A stretch of 64,000 nt of DNA from Herpetosiphon gulosus (GCF_039545135.1 NZ_BAABRU010000003.1:248001-312000), one strand, 5' to 3'; numbered from the stretch's first letter, positions 7,811-16,560 are shown. A program made the numbers and translations. Notes: generated by a model from the letters alone, not told the origin.

Positions 7811-9334
7811 TTAGCCCTGCTTCAAGACCAAATAGCGTTGCCAAACCTCGCGGGTTTCAGTGAAATCGCGACGAGCATGCGCACCGCGGCTTTCCTCACG
7901 CAATAAGGCGGCATAGGTCAACAGCGTCGCAGTTACCAACAAATTGGCATCTTCATACTCGCGTACAGTGGTTGGCTCGGTTTGGGCATCACGCCAAGCA
8001 ACCAACTGCCGCAAGGCCGAACCCAAACCATCGGCTTCGCGCACAATTCCCACGTTGCGCCACATCAGGCGTTGCAACGCAGTGCGACTAAATGGCGTAT
8101 CATCGGCTTCGGCGGCCATGGTGATCGCTTGGGTGGTTTGGGGAAACGTTGGCGCTTCGATGAGGCTATCAGGAGCTTCAATCACCCGTTTCGCCCAAAC
8201 CAAGACTTCCAACAAGGAATTCGAGGCTAAACGATTGGCTCCATGCACCCCTGTCATCGAAACTTCGCCAACTGCAAATAAATTAGGGACGCTGGTACGG
8301 CCATGCAAATCGGTGACTACGCCACCAGTCATGTAGTGAGCAGCAGGCGCAACCGGAATTGGTTCTTTGGTAATATCTAAGCCATGGCTACGGCAGACTT
8401 TGGCAATCGTGGGGAAGCGCAATAGCACCAAATCGGCAGGCAAGTGAGTCACATCAAGATAGACATGATCGGCATCGGTTGACACCATTTCGGCGGCAAT
8501 TCCCCGTGCAACCACATCGCGCGGCGCTAATTCAGCATCGGGGTGCAACTTGAGCATAAAGCGTTCGCCTGCCACATTGCGCAAAAAGCCGCCTTCGCCA
8601 CGCACTGCCTCGGAAATCAAAAAGCCAGGTGCGCCAGCCAAACGCAAGGCTGTGGGATGAAATTGGAAGAACTCCATATTCGAGACACCCGCACCAGCAC
8701 GATAGGCCAAAGCTACCCCATCGCCAGTGGCGACGGTTGGGTTGGTTGTGGCTTGAAACAATTGACCAGCTCCACCAGTTGCTAGCACAATCCGCTTGGC
8801 CCGAACCTCGCCCCGCTCACCGGTGCGGGCATCGAGGGTACGCACGCCAACAGCTTGACCATTTTCCAGCACAATTTCGGTCGCTAAAGTCCAGGCTCGC
8901 ACATCAACATTTGTATTCGCAACCACGCCTGCCAAGGTTGTTTCGATCGCAGCGCCTGTTGCATCACCGCCAGCGTGCAAAATTCGGCGCTCAGAGTGGG
9001 CGGCTTCACGAGTTAGGGCAATCGCACCATCGTGAGTATCGAATGGCACACCCAAGTTGATCAACTCGTGCACCCGCGCTGGGCCTTCTTCGCACAAAAC
9101 TCGCACTGCTGCTGGATCACTGATGCCAGCGCCAGCAACCAAGGTATCCTCAATGTGCAGTTCGGGCGAATCGTGCTCACCAATCGCGGCAGCAATTCCA
9201 CCTTGGGCATAGCGCGTGTTGCATTCCTCAACTGCCTCTTTGGTTACTAACACAACTTTGAGATTATGTTGCGCTGCCAATTGGGCAGTGTATAAACCAG
9301 CGATGCCTGAGCCAACAATAATATAATCGTTCAT
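7811..9334 (-). CDS. nadB: L-aspartate oxidase
   Basis: This 507-residue flavoprotein oxidises L-aspartate to iminoaspartate, the first step of de novo NAD synthesis. An N-terminal FAD-binding motif IIVGSGIAGLYTAQLA starts the protein. It is followed by the conserved YAQGGIAAA, HAGGDATG and FQFHPTAL segments, an active-site HYMTGG near 344, and a helical C-terminal domain with the RESRGAHARRDF signature near 480. Length and motif order match NadB rather than succinate dehydrogenase. AAAGGA lies upstream of the ATG at a slightly long spacing. nadD lies upstream on the same strand, while nadA and nadC are not in the window. Confidence 0.96.
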   Translation of the reverse strand: MNDYIIVGSGIAGLYTAQLAAQHNLKVVLVTKEAVEECNTRYAQGGIAAAIGEHDSPELHIEDTLVAGAGISDPAAVRVLCEEGPARVHELINLGVPFDTHDGAIALTREAAHSERRILHAGGDATGAAIETTLAGVVANTNVDVRAWTLATEIVLENGQAVGVRTLDARTGERGEVRAKRIVLATGGAGQLFQATTNPTVATGDGVALAYRAGAGVSNMEFFQFHPTALRLAGAPGFLISEAVRGEGGFLRNVAGERFMLKLHPDAELAPRDVVARGIAAEMVSTDADHVYLDVTHLPADLVLLRFPTIAKVCRSHGLDITKEPIPVAPAAHYMTGGVVTDLHGRTSVPNLFAVGEVSMTGVHGANRLASNSLLEVLVWAKRVIEAPDSLIEAPTFPQTTQAITMAAEADDTPFSRTALQRLMWRNVGIVREADGLGSALRQLVAWRDAQTEPTTVREYEDANLLVTATLLTYAALLREESRGAHARRDFTETREVWQRYLVLKQG

Positions 9335-9420
9335 AGAACGGGTAAATCCTTTCGTGATTAAACACTAGGATATATGTTCTTGATTCTATAGGTGAATGCT
9401 TAGGATTCTCCACCCTTCCG

Positions 9421-9461
9421 TCCCTCCGCTGGAGGGAAACGCAGGGGGTTTCATCCCCTGC
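9421..9461. repeat. Two adjacent GC-rich hairpins between nadD and nadB
   Basis: TCCCTCC/GGAGGGA (9421-9437, 3-base loop) and GCAGGGG/CCCCTGC (9441-9461, 7-base loop) sit in the 223-base nadD-nadB gap. Such paired hairpins resemble dispersed extragenic palindromes; only one copy is in this window. The overlapping open frame at 9264-9533 on the minus strand looks accidental. Confidence 0.5.
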
Positions 9462-9557
9462 ACCCCCTAAAGGACAACTATCGGAAGCTATCGAATCCTG
9501 ATCTATCTTCAGTGAGATTTCAGGTAAGAACATATAAGCCCTAGGGTAAGCGCTACA

Positions 9558-10154
9558 TTAAGCAAGATAGAGCTGTTGTTCGGCAATATAGCTCGCAACA
9601 GCATCAGGAACGAGATAGCGCACAGGCAAGCCAGCCTGCAAGCGACTACGTAACTCAGTCGCCGAAAGATCCATGCGTGGGCCTTGAATCCGTACGCTCC
9701 GTTTGGCTAAAGCTGGGAATTGCTCAAGCAAAGCCGACCAATCCAAATCGAAGCCAGGTCGTTCTAAAATGGCAAAATGGGCCAATTGCACTAAATCGGC
9801 GGCGGAATGCCAACGCGGCAACGTTGCCAAACTATCCGAGCCAACAATCAACCACCACTCGATATCTGGTTGATCTTCGTGCAGCGCCTGGATGGTATCG
9901 ATGGTATAGGAAACGCCGCTACGCTCGACTTCGATCGTGGAAACTGTAAAGGCTGGATTATCGGCAATCGCCAGTTTGGTCATGGCAAGGCGCTGGTAGG
10001 CTGAACTAAAGTGCTGCTGCTTCAACGGCTGTTGGGCCGTTGGAATAAACATCACCTGACTTAAACCCAAAACCACTCGCGCCTCTTCGGCAATTGCCAA
10101 ATGAGCATAATGGATTGGATCGAAAGTTCCGCCCAAAATCCCAACCCGTTGCAT
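9558..10154 (-). CDS. nadD: Nicotinate-nucleotide adenylyltransferase
   Basis: This 198-residue enzyme transfers AMP from ATP to nicotinate mononucleotide, making deamido-NAD in the NAD pathway. It has the nucleotidyltransferase start GILGGTFDPIHYAHL (about 4-18) with the HxxH-type motif, a central WWLIVGSDSL and the C-terminal SATELR segment that corresponds to the ISSTxIR motif. The frame is open to 10232, but ATG 10154 is placed correctly after AAGGA and fits the family's short N-terminus. It lies upstream of nadB on the same strand, so both are NAD biosynthesis genes, perhaps separately transcribed because hairpins lie between them. Confidence 0.94.
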   Translation of the reverse strand: MQRVGILGGTFDPIHYAHLAIAEEARVVLGLSQVMFIPTAQQPLKQQHFSSAYQRLAMTKLAIADNPAFTVSTIEVERSGVSYTIDTIQALHEDQPDIEWWLIVGSDSLATLPRWHSAADLVQLAHFAILERPGFDLDWSALLEQFPALAKRSVRIQGPRMDLSATELRSRLQAGLPVRYLVPDAVASYIAEQQLYLA

Positions 10155-10396
10155 AACCATTCCTTCTTTAATAGTCACTATGACACCAAGTGCAGAGTAG
10201 TATAGCGCGATTCTGCTTTTTGTCAATATCACACTAATGGAAGGATGAAATCAAAAGGCAAAAGTCAGAAGGCAAAATTGAGCGCACTACATAAATAGGT
10301 TGGAGAGATCGGGATAAATTTAAGCACTGTTGTTATGTTCATAGACTAGGGCAATTAAAAGAGTAAAATAAGTAATTAGCACAATTTTATTCGGAG

Positions 10397-10419
10397 GCTT
10401 TGATTGGTATAATCAAAGC
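10397..10419 (+). promoter_or_regulatory. Extended -10 promoter inside a perfect inverted repeat
   Basis: GCTTTGATT (10397-10405) and AATCAAAGC (10411-10419) are perfect 9-bp arms. The -10 box TATAAT (10408-10413), preceded by TGG as an extended -10, lies across the centre. It is placed to drive the DUF402 gene at 10446, with a start near 10420. A repressor could bind directly over the -10. Confidence 0.65.
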
Positions 10420-10445
10420 TTGTTTTGACTTAATTAGGGTTGCAC

Positions 10446-10973
10446 ATGATGTTCAGTAGTTATCCACAAATCACGATTCATGGCTTTAAATGGCCAAAAC
10501 GCCCAACTGCCCAAGCAATTGGTTACCTGCTTGGCACAGATCAATTTGGACATTGGCTGGGGATTATAGCTGGCAGCGTTTGGCATCATAGCAATGGTCA
10601 ACAAGGTACATTTGAACAATCATTTGTTAAATTGATACCCTATAACGCTTATTGGTCAGCGTGTTTTAATCGTAGCGGTAAACTAATTGATGTGGATATT
10701 GTGCTACCTCATATTTGGGATAATCAACTAGTTGAGGAAGTTGATCTGGAAATTGATCTCTTAAAAATGGATGATGGCAGACTAGAAATTCGCGATCAGG
10801 CTGTGTTTACGGCAGTTTGCCAACGTTGGCCAATGCCAGCAAGCCAGATTGACCAAGTGCATGCAACAACTACCCAAATCTATCAACAATTAGCTACAGA
10901 GGCTGAGCCATTTAAGTTGGTTGGACAGCAATGGTTAGCTGATTTTTTGCAACAAATTGAGGCTAAAAGCTGA
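10446..10973 (+). CDS. DUF402-family protein (FomD-like)
   Basis: This 175-residue cytosolic protein matches the DUF402 pattern: an early half with WHHSNG, a central strand region reading AYWSACFNRSGKLIDVDI and a following acidic stretch VDLEIDLLKMDDGRLEIRD that supplies metal-binding acidic residues. Family members such as FomD and Ntdp hydrolyse nucleoside di- or triphosphates or CMP-conjugates, so a nucleotide phosphatase role is plausible but not proven. ATG 10446 follows AGGG; an in-frame TTG at 10440 is less likely. The gene is alone between two divergent or unrelated units, and greA has its own promoter downstream. Confidence 0.75.
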   Translation: MMFSSYPQITIHGFKWPKRPTAQAIGYLLGTDQFGHWLGIIAGSVWHHSNGQQGTFEQSFVKLIPYNAYWSACFNRSGKLIDVDIVLPHIWDNQLVEEVDLEIDLLKMDDGRLEIRDQAVFTAVCQRWPMPASQIDQVHATTTQIYQQLATEAEPFKLVGQQWLADFLQQIEAKS

Positions 10974-11006
10974 AGATGAGTTCAAAAATTCTAACACTTT
11001 CATGGC

Positions 11007-11035
11007 TAGACAAGGGTGAGTGAATACCGTATAAT
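11007..11035 (+). promoter_or_regulatory. greA promoter
   Basis: TAGACA (11007-11012, 5 of 6 to TTGACA), a 17-base spacer, then a perfect TATAAT (11030-11035). The predicted start is near 11042, giving a leader of about 86 bases before the greA ATG. Confidence 0.8.
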
Positions 11036-11079
11036 GGCTAACACGTTCACGTGAGCAATCGCGTGGGCGTTTCTTTTGA

Positions 11080-11103
11080 CTGAGAGTCCTCTCGGTTTTT
11101 TTT
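11080..11103 (+). terminator. Intrinsic terminator within the greA leader (attenuator candidate)
   Basis: CTGAGAG (11080-11086) pairs with CTCTCGG (11089-11095) and is followed by eight T (11096-11103). It lies after the greA promoter and before the greA ATG at 11128, so some transcripts should stop as an RNA of about 60 bases. The region before it (11042-11068) has CACG/CGTG segments that could form alternative pairings. Confidence 0.7.
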
Positions 11104-11127
11104 CATTCCATAATCGAGGCAAGTACT

Positions 11128-11595
11128 ATGACCGATAAGCCGTTTTATCTGACTAAAGAGGGTCGTGCGAAACTGGAAGCGGAAATTGAGGAACTTGAAA
11201 CAACTGGCCGTATGGAAGTCGCCGAGCGGATTCGTCAAGCCAAAGAACTCGGCGATATTTCCGAAAGCGGCGAGTACGAAGATGCCAAAAATAAGCAGGC
11301 TTTCCTCGAAGGGCGTATCCGTGAAATCCGCAACATTTTAAACAACGCCCAAATGATTGAAGAAGATGGGGATAACCGCGAAGTACGGCTAGGGTCATCA
11401 GTCACGATTCGCTATGAAGACGGCGAAGAAGAAGAATGGATGATTGTCGGTGCTGCCGAAGCTAGCCCCCGCGATGGCAAAATCTCCAATGAATCGCCGA
11501 TTGGCAGCGCTTTGATGGGTAAACGCGCCCGCCAAAAAGCCACTGCCAGCACCCCCAGCGGGATTATGAAAATGACAGTTCTCAAAATTCGCTAA
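11128..11595 (+). CDS. greA: Transcription elongation factor GreA
   Basis: This 155-residue protein has the GreA layout: an N-terminal coiled-coil (about 8-75) and a C-terminal FKBP-like domain. The coiled-coil tip holds the acidic pair at DISESGEYEDAKNKQA, which stimulates RNA cleavage by backtracked RNA polymerase. The C-terminal domain includes GSSVTIRYEDGEEEEWMIVG and ESPIGSALMGK. It has its own strong promoter and an upstream terminator in the leader, and a terminator follows. In Escherichia coli greA also has a leader terminator that yields short RNAs, so the arrangement may be an analogous control, here inferred only from sequence. Confidence 0.97.
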   Translation: MTDKPFYLTKEGRAKLEAEIEELETTGRMEVAERIRQAKELGDISESGEYEDAKNKQAFLEGRIREIRNILNNAQMIEEDGDNREVRLGSSVTIRYEDGEEEEWMIVGAAEASPRDGKISNESPIGSALMGKRARQKATASTPSGIMKMTVLKIR

Positions 11596-11631
11596 CCAAT
11601 CCCCCACTCAATTCAGTGTGTGACAAAGCCT

Positions 11632-11658
11632 AAGGCGCACTGGAGAGTGCGCCTTTTG
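11632..11658 (+). terminator. Intrinsic terminator after greA
   Basis: AAGGCGCACT (11632-11641) pairs perfectly with AGTGCGCCTT (11646-11655) around a GGAG loop, followed by TT. Strong stem, short U-tract. Confidence 0.8.
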
Positions 11659-11677
11659 GATTACACAGTGCTTTCTC

Positions 11678-11690
11678 GGCTATAATAGCC
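11678..11690 (+). promoter_or_regulatory. -10 element in a small dyad upstream of lysS
   Basis: GGCTATAATAGCC has TATAAT (11681-11686) flanked by GGCTA/TAGCC arms. It sits about 98 bases before the lysS ATG. No convincing -35 box is visible at 16-18 bases. Confidence 0.55.
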
Positions 11691-11787
11691 AGCAGGATTC
11701 AAGCAGTAGGCCATCCAGCACAGCCCTTTTTTCATTAGCATTAGCACGAGTTGCGCTGGCTCGCTTTATTCTATTATTGAGATTAGC

Positions 11788-13266
11788 ATGGAATTAAACG
11801 ATTTACAGCAAACACGTTATGGCAAGCTACAGGCGCTCCAAGCCGCTGGCATCGAGCCATATCCAGCACGAGTGCCTCAACGCACCCATACATTAACCGC
11901 CGTGCGTGAACAATTTTCGGCCCTTGTCGAGGCTAACGCTACGGTGACGATCATGGGGCGCTTGCGCCAACGCCGCGTTATGGGCAAATCAGCCTTCGCC
12001 CATTTAAATGATGATCATGGCGCGTTTCAAGTTTTTCTCAGTAAAGCCGATGTTGGAGATGAGCCATTCAAGCATTTTGTTGATCTGACTGATCTTGGCG
12101 ATATTATCGCGGTCACAGGCACGCTCTTCACCACCAAAATGGGCGAACCAAGTGTGCATGTCACAAGCTGGACGATGCTCAGCAAGGCGATCACGCCGCC
12201 ACCCGACAAACGCGAAGGCCAATTTAGCGATCAAGAAGCTCGCCAACGCCAACGGTATGTTGATTTATCAGCCAATCCCGAAGTTCGCGAAATCTTCCGA
12301 ACTCGCGCTCGTTTGATCACGGCAATGCGGCGCTACCTCGATGAACGCGGCTTTTTGGAAGTTGAAACGCCAGTGTTGCAGGCGATTTATGGTGGCGCGG
12401 CGGCTCGACCATTCACCACCCATCATAATCAACTGCACCAAGATTTATACCTGCGGATCGCCACTGAGCTCTATTTGAAGCGTTTGATCGTTGGTGGCTT
12501 CGATGGCGTATATGAAATTGGTAAAAATTTCCGCAACGAAGGTGTTGATCGCACCCACAACCCAGAATTTACCATGATCGAGGTTTATCAAGCCTACGGC
12601 GATTATGAATCGATTATGCAATTAACCGAGGGTATGATTCGCTTTGCTGCTGAGCAAATTTTCAACAGCACCAGCATCGAATATCAAGGCCAGCAAATTG
12701 AGCTTGGTGGTTCGTGGCAGCGCCTAACCATGCGCGATGCCATTTTCGAAAAAACTGGAGTTGATATTCGCGAGTGCCGCGAATTTGATACACTATGGGA
12801 AGCAATTGGCGAAGCTGGCTTGAAAATTGAGCGCAAGCCAACTTGGGCCAAGCAAGTTGATGAGCTATTTAGTGAATTTGTTGAGCCTGAGTTGATTCAG
12901 CCAACCTTTATCACCGAATATCCACAGCCGCTTTCGCCTTTGGCCAAGCGCAAAGCCGATGATCCACAGTTTGTCGAGCGCTTTGAGCTATTTATGCTTG
13001 GAGCCGAAATTGCCAACGCCTTCAGCGAATTAAACGATCCCTTCGACCAAGAACAACGCTTCTTAGAGCAAGGCCGCGATTATGCCGCTGGCGACGACGA
13101 AGCCATGCAAATGGACGAAGATTACCTTGAGGCGCTCAGAGTTGGCATGCCACCAACTGGCGGCTTGGGCATCGGGATCGATCGGCTGTGTCTATTATTT
13201 ACCAATCAAACTACCATTCGTGAAGTGATCTTCTTCCCGCATTTGCGCAAGCAGGGCGAGGAGTAG
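11788..13266 (+). CDS. lysS: Lysyl-tRNA synthetase, class II
   Basis: This 492-residue enzyme charges tRNA-Lys. An N-terminal OB-fold anticodon-binding domain (about 50-150, with [16 protein letters not shown]) precedes the class II catalytic core. Motif 1 lies around [17 protein letters not shown], motif 2 around [19 protein letters not shown] and motif 3 around [14 protein letters not shown] near the C-terminus. Length matches bacterial LysS. It appears monocistronic, with its own promoter region and a repeat locus immediately downstream. No frameshift or unusual feature is seen. Confidence 0.97.
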   Translation: MELNDLQQTRYGKLQALQAAGIEPYPARVPQRTHTLTAVREQFSALVEANATVTIMGRLRQRRVMGKSAFAHLNDDHGAFQVFLSKADVGDEPFKHFVDLTDLGDIIAVTGTLFTTKMGEPSVHVTSWTMLSKAITPPPDKREGQFSDQEARQRQRYVDLSANPEVREIFRTRARLITAMRRYLDERGFLEVETPVLQAIYGGAAARPFTTHHNQLHQDLYLRIATELYLKRLIVGGFDGVYEIGKNFRNEGVDRTHNPEFTMIEVYQAYGDYESIMQLTEGMIRFAAEQIFNSTSIEYQGQQIELGGSWQRLTMRDAIFEKTGVDIRECREFDTLWEAIGEAGLKIERKPTWAKQVDELFSEFVEPELIQPTFITEYPQPLSPLAKRKADDPQFVERFELFMLGAEIANAFSELNDPFDQEQRFLEQGRDYAAGDDEAMQMDEDYLEALRVGMPPTGGLGIGIDRLCLLFTNQTTIREVIFFPHLRKQGEE

Positions 13267-13269
13267 CAA

Positions 13270-13435
13270 CGAGGGGTCGAGGGCTAGGGGTCAGGGGTCA
13301 GGGGTCAGGAAATTAGACCCAGTAGACCAACACCTGCATAGTCAGTCAGTATAGATACAAACCAATTGTTCAGAGGCTAAAAGCTATGAGCAAATTAACT
13401 ACTAGACCCTGATCCCTGACTCCTAGCCCCTACTA
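13270..13435. repeat. Heptamer-type intergenic repeat, locus A
   Basis: The left part (13273-13309) has tandem GGGGTCA units and the right part (13400-13433) carries the complementary orientation, CCCTGATCCCTGACTCCTAGC. The two arms could pair over about 25 bases. TACTAGACCCTGATCCCT (13400-13417) recurs exactly at 42260-42277, and related units occur at 29.76-29.95 kb. Confidence 0.75.
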
Positions 13436-13451
13436 ACAAAGGACACAAATA

Positions 13452-13667
13452 ATGCCACGTTCATTAGTGATCGAGCGGGAAAATTTACCAAGCGTGGTGC
13501 AAGGCTGGCTTGATGCAATCGGCCTTGAGCATCACGATACCGTCGAATTAGTCTTTACTGAAGGCGAATTGGTATTGCGCAAGCCACTCAGCCCAGAATT
13601 ACGGGCTTGGGCCAAGGGCGTGGTCGATGCCTATGATCGCGAGTTTCAATCGTTAATTGGCTTATAA
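13452..13667 (+). CDS. Antitoxin-like small protein (AbrB/Phd-like)
   Basis: This 71-residue protein has a short beta-rich start with VELVFTEGELVLRKPL (about residues 31-46), like AbrB/SpoVT DNA-binding antitoxins, and a helical tail (ELRAWAKGVVDAYDREFQSLIGL) of the kind that wraps a toxin. AAAGGA at 13438-13443 fixes the ATG. A Doc/Fic-like gene follows 38 bases later on the same strand, so the two probably form a toxin-antitoxin pair or a relic of one. The family assignment is by pattern only. It sits directly after a repeat locus. Confidence 0.65.
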   Translation: MPRSLVIERENLPSVVQGWLDAIGLEHHDTVELVFTEGELVLRKPLSPELRAWAKGVVDAYDREFQSLIGL

Positions 13668-13705
13668 CCTGAGCCAGCCGCAACGTTGCGCAGGCTTACT
13701 CAACA

Positions 13706-14119
13706 ATGAAGTGGCATATGCACTATTTAAAACGCGAAGATATGTTGGATATTCATGGCTATTTGGTCGAGCGCTTTGGCGGTCGGCTAGGCCTTAACAG
13801 CCTTGATCGGCTGATTGGCTTGGTAGTAAGCCAAACCCAGACCTGTTTTGGTGAGGAATTGTATCCCGATTTACCTGCCAAAATTGCAGCACTGAGCTAT
13901 ACATTAATTAAAAATCGCCCGTTTCGTGCAGGCAATACGGCGACTGCACTGTTGGTTGCCTTACGTTTGGCCCATATCAACGATCAAACCATCGAAGATA
14001 TTGAGGGCTTGAGCCATGAACTCGCTGCTGCCGCCCGTTCAGAACGCAGCCAAGAGCAGCTTTTACACTGGTTCAACGATCATCTGATACCTGGCTCATT
14101 GACAATTCAACCACGCTAG
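13706..14119 (+). CDS. Doc/Fic-like protein with a degenerate catalytic motif
   Basis: This 137-residue protein aligns by eye with Doc-type Fic proteins: the YLKREDMLDIHGYLVERFGG start, LNSLDRLIGLVVSQTQTCFGEELYPD and a helix leading to the active loop. The canonical H-x-F-x-D/A-G/A-N-K-R reads R71-P-F-R-A-G-N77-T-A79, so the catalytic His and the Lys-Arg pair are replaced while Phe, Gly and Asn remain. Doc phosphorylates EF-Tu and Fic proteins add AMP; without the His, either activity is doubtful. An alternative start is ATG 13718. It follows an antitoxin-like gene. It may be an inactivated toxin or a repurposed one. Confidence 0.8.
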   Translation: MKWHMHYLKREDMLDIHGYLVERFGGRLGLNSLDRLIGLVVSQTQTCFGEELYPDLPAKIAALSYTLIKNRPFRAGNTATALLVALRLAHINDQTIEDIEGLSHELAAAARSERSQEQLLHWFNDHLIPGSLTIQPR

Positions 14120-14247
14120 GTCAACCGCTTTATTCTTGCCGAGGAGCCACGTTTTTTTGCATAGAGCTTCACCCACGTTCGCTGCCACGCTCTATGTGCT
14201 CACCACGGTTGTGCTCGCATTTGGCTTTTTTTGGATAAGGAGCTTTT

Positions 14248-15297
14248 GTGGAACGACGCACAGTGCTGATCACAGGGGCTGCTGGTCGCTGGGGACGGCG
14301 ATTGGCCCGCCAATTGGCGAAATTTCCGATTGTGCGCGTGATTGGGCTTGATATTACTCCACCAGAACGCCCAATTGATGGCGTTGAGTATATTCAGGCC
14401 GATTTACGCAACCCATTGTTGGTCGAATTGCTTCGCACCGAGAAGGTCGAAGGCATTTTACACATGGTCTTTACCTCGGGCTTATCTGGGGGTCGCGGCC
14501 TGCTTTCGCCCGAAGATGCCTTTCAAACCAATGTGATGGGCACAATGGAGGTTTTGGCGGCGGCAAATGCTGCTGACGTTAAACAGGTGGTGATCAAAAG
14601 CACAACCATGGTCTATGGGGCGCACGTTGATAACCCCTTGTATTTACATGAACATGCGCCGCTACGTGGCACTGATGGCAAGCCACTATTGCGCCATCGC
14701 TATGAAATCGAGCGTTTCATCGCCGATTTTCGGCGTAACCACGCCATGAATATTGCAGTTTTGCGCTTCCCAGGCATTGTTGGAGCCAGCGGCGCATCAT
14801 CAACCATGCGCTACTTGGGCCAACCAACTCCGCCAACCTTGCTCGGCTTTGACCCATTGATGCAAATTGTGCATGAGGCCGATGTGATTGGCTCCTTGTT
14901 GCACGCCTTGGTCGCTGAAGCCAATGGGGTTTTCAATGTTGCAGCCGATGGTGTAATGCCGCTGAGCCAGATGATTCGGCGGGTTGGCCGCCAACCGTTG
15001 CCAATTTTTCACCCCTTGGCTTATGCAGCTGGACGCTTCGGTTTTGTGCGCCACAATCGCTTAGCCAACCAAATTATGCCATTTGAATTAGATTATTTGC
15101 GTTTTCCTTGGGTGGCCGATACCACGGCCATGCGCGGCGAATTGAATTACGAGCCACGCCACACTGCCGAGGAAGCGCTCGATGCCTTCCGTAGCTCGTT
15201 GCGATTGAAAAGCTACAGCGATTTATTGCCCAAACGCAAAGCCTACGATGGAATTCAAGCCTTTTTAAATCGTCGCCGTCAGGAGGATGAAGCATGA
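14248..15297 (+). CDS. NAD-dependent epimerase/dehydratase (extended SDR)
   Basis: This 349-residue protein has the Rossmann start TVLITGAAGRWGRRLARQLA (glycine-rich NAD site, about 5-24) and a VIGLDITPPERP strand. The usual YxxxK is represented by RHRYEIERFI near 150-160, where the Lys is not conserved. The start is GTG 14248, with AAGGAG at 14237-14242. Its stop overlaps the ATG of the acyltransferase gene (ATGA), so the two form an operon. Similar SDR-acyltransferase pairs occur in Actinobacteria and Myxococcota, where they are linked to lipid metabolism; the substrate here is unknown. Confidence 0.85.
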   Translation: MERRTVLITGAAGRWGRRLARQLAKFPIVRVIGLDITPPERPIDGVEYIQADLRNPLLVELLRTEKVEGILHMVFTSGLSGGRGLLSPEDAFQTNVMGTMEVLAAANAADVKQVVIKSTTMVYGAHVDNPLYLHEHAPLRGTDGKPLLRHRYEIERFIADFRRNHAMNIAVLRFPGIVGASGASSTMRYLGQPTPPTLLGFDPLMQIVHEADVIGSLLHALVAEANGVFNVAADGVMPLSQMIRRVGRQPLPIFHPLAYAAGRFGFVRHNRLANQIMPFELDYLRFPWVADTTAMRGELNYEPRHTAEEALDAFRSSLRLKSYSDLLPKRKAYDGIQAFLNRRRQEDEA

Positions 15298-16535
15298 GCG
15301 ATCAACCCCAAAAACGTCGCCGTCGCGCTGCTGGCGGTGCTGATGAAGCCGAACAAACGATTCCGGTTGTTGATGCCAGCACTGAAGAAACTGCGCTCGC
15401 AGCCGCTGATGAATATCCAGTTGAGCCTGAAACCCCGATCGAGGTGGTTAATATCGATCATGATCTGCGGCGCACCAGCCAAACACGGATCGATTCGTTA
15501 CTCTCGGCCTTAGAAACCGAAATTCGAGCCTTGCCACCATCCGAAGATGAACGCGAGAGCGCAATCGCCGAAGTGATTCACTTAATTCGTGAATCGCTGA
15601 CGCGCTGGCCCAAAAAAGCGATCGAAATGGCCGTCACCACGCTCAAAGCCAATATCAACAGCGATTATCTTGATGCTGATTTTTGGAAAGGCATCGGCTT
15701 GGTATTGCGCTATCAGCTTGATGCCAATGCCGATATGGTCAAACGGCGCTGGCGCGGCGATTACGCGGTTGATGAATTTGGGCTGGATTATGAATTGCTC
15801 GATTTGGCCAAGCCGCTTTTATTGTTTATGTACCGGAAATATTGGCGAGTCGAAGCAATTGGCCTCGAAAACGTCCCCGATTCAGGCCGCGCCTTGTTAG
15901 TTTGTAATCATTCCGGTGTGCTGCCTTGGGATGGGGCGATGGTTGGCTCGGCGCTAAGTTTTGAGCATGAGGCTGGCCGTGTGTTACGCAATCTGCACCT
16001 AAGTTGGTTCTCGTCGTTGCCATTTATCTCGCCCTTGCTCAGTCGTTTGGGCCAAGTTCAGGCCTTGCCAGCTAACGCCGAAGCTCTGCTAGAGCGCGAT
16101 GAGTTGGTTGGGGTCTTTCCAGAAGGCTTGAAGGGCGTTGGCAAATTGTTCAAAGACCGCTATCGCTTGGCGCGATTTGGGCGTGGCGGCTTCGTCAAAG
16201 TTGCGGTCAAAACTGGTGCGCCGATCATTCCAGTTTCGATTATCGGCGGCGAGGAAATTCACCCGCACTTGCATAATGCCAAGTCGGTGGCCAAACTCTT
16301 GGGCTTTCCCTATTTTCCAATCACGCCAACCTTTCCATGGTTGGGGCCATTGGGCTTGATTCCACTGCCCACCAAATGGACAATCGTGTTTGGCGAGCCA
16401 ATCGAAACTGAGCAATATGGCTCGAAGGGCGCAGAAGATCCACTATTAATCTCACAATTGACCGAGCAAGTCCGCACGACCATTCAAAATACTTTGCTCG
16501 ACCACCTTAAAGATCGCTCGAATATTTTCGTTTAG
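15294..16535 (+). CDS. PlsC-like phospholipid/glycerol acyltransferase
   Basis: This 413-residue protein has a basic and then acidic low-complexity N-terminus (about 1-60), a helical segment and a C-terminal acyltransferase domain from about 185. The active-site motif reads NHSGVLPWD, with six residues between His and Asp rather than the four in PlsC, as in a known branch of glycerophospholipid acyltransferases. VFPEGLKGVGK is the substrate-binding FPEG motif, and VPSI-like VSIIGGEE follows. It probably acylates a lysolipid or lipid headgroup at the membrane. It is translationally coupled to the upstream SDR gene by a 4-base overlap. Confidence 0.87.
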   Translation: MSDQPQKRRRRAAGGADEAEQTIPVVDASTEETALAAADEYPVEPETPIEVVNIDHDLRRTSQTRIDSLLSALETEIRALPPSEDERESAIAEVIHLIRESLTRWPKKAIEMAVTTLKANINSDYLDADFWKGIGLVLRYQLDANADMVKRRWRGDYAVDEFGLDYELLDLAKPLLLFMYRKYWRVEAIGLENVPDSGRALLVCNHSGVLPWDGAMVGSALSFEHEAGRVLRNLHLSWFSSLPFISPLLSRLGQVQALPANAEALLERDELVGVFPEGLKGVGKLFKDRYRLARFGRGGFVKVAVKTGAPIIPVSIIGGEEIHPHLHNAKSVAKLLGFPYFPITPTFPWLGPLGLIPLPTKWTIVFGEPIETEQYGSKGAEDPLLISQLTEQVRTTIQNTLLDHLKDRSNIFV

Positions 16536-16560
16536 ACCGTAAGCTTCGCCAAACCCCAAC

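Noticed and set aside
9264-9533. 89-residue open frame on the minus strand overlapping the nadB start
   Set aside because: It covers the paired hairpins and the first part of nadB in another frame; composition is unlike the real proteins and there is no proper ribosome-binding site.
14136-14351. 71-residue frame with a hydrophobic segment before the epimerase gene
   Set aside because: It starts at TTG, overlaps the well-supported GTG start at 14248 by over 100 bases and has no ribosome-binding site of its own.
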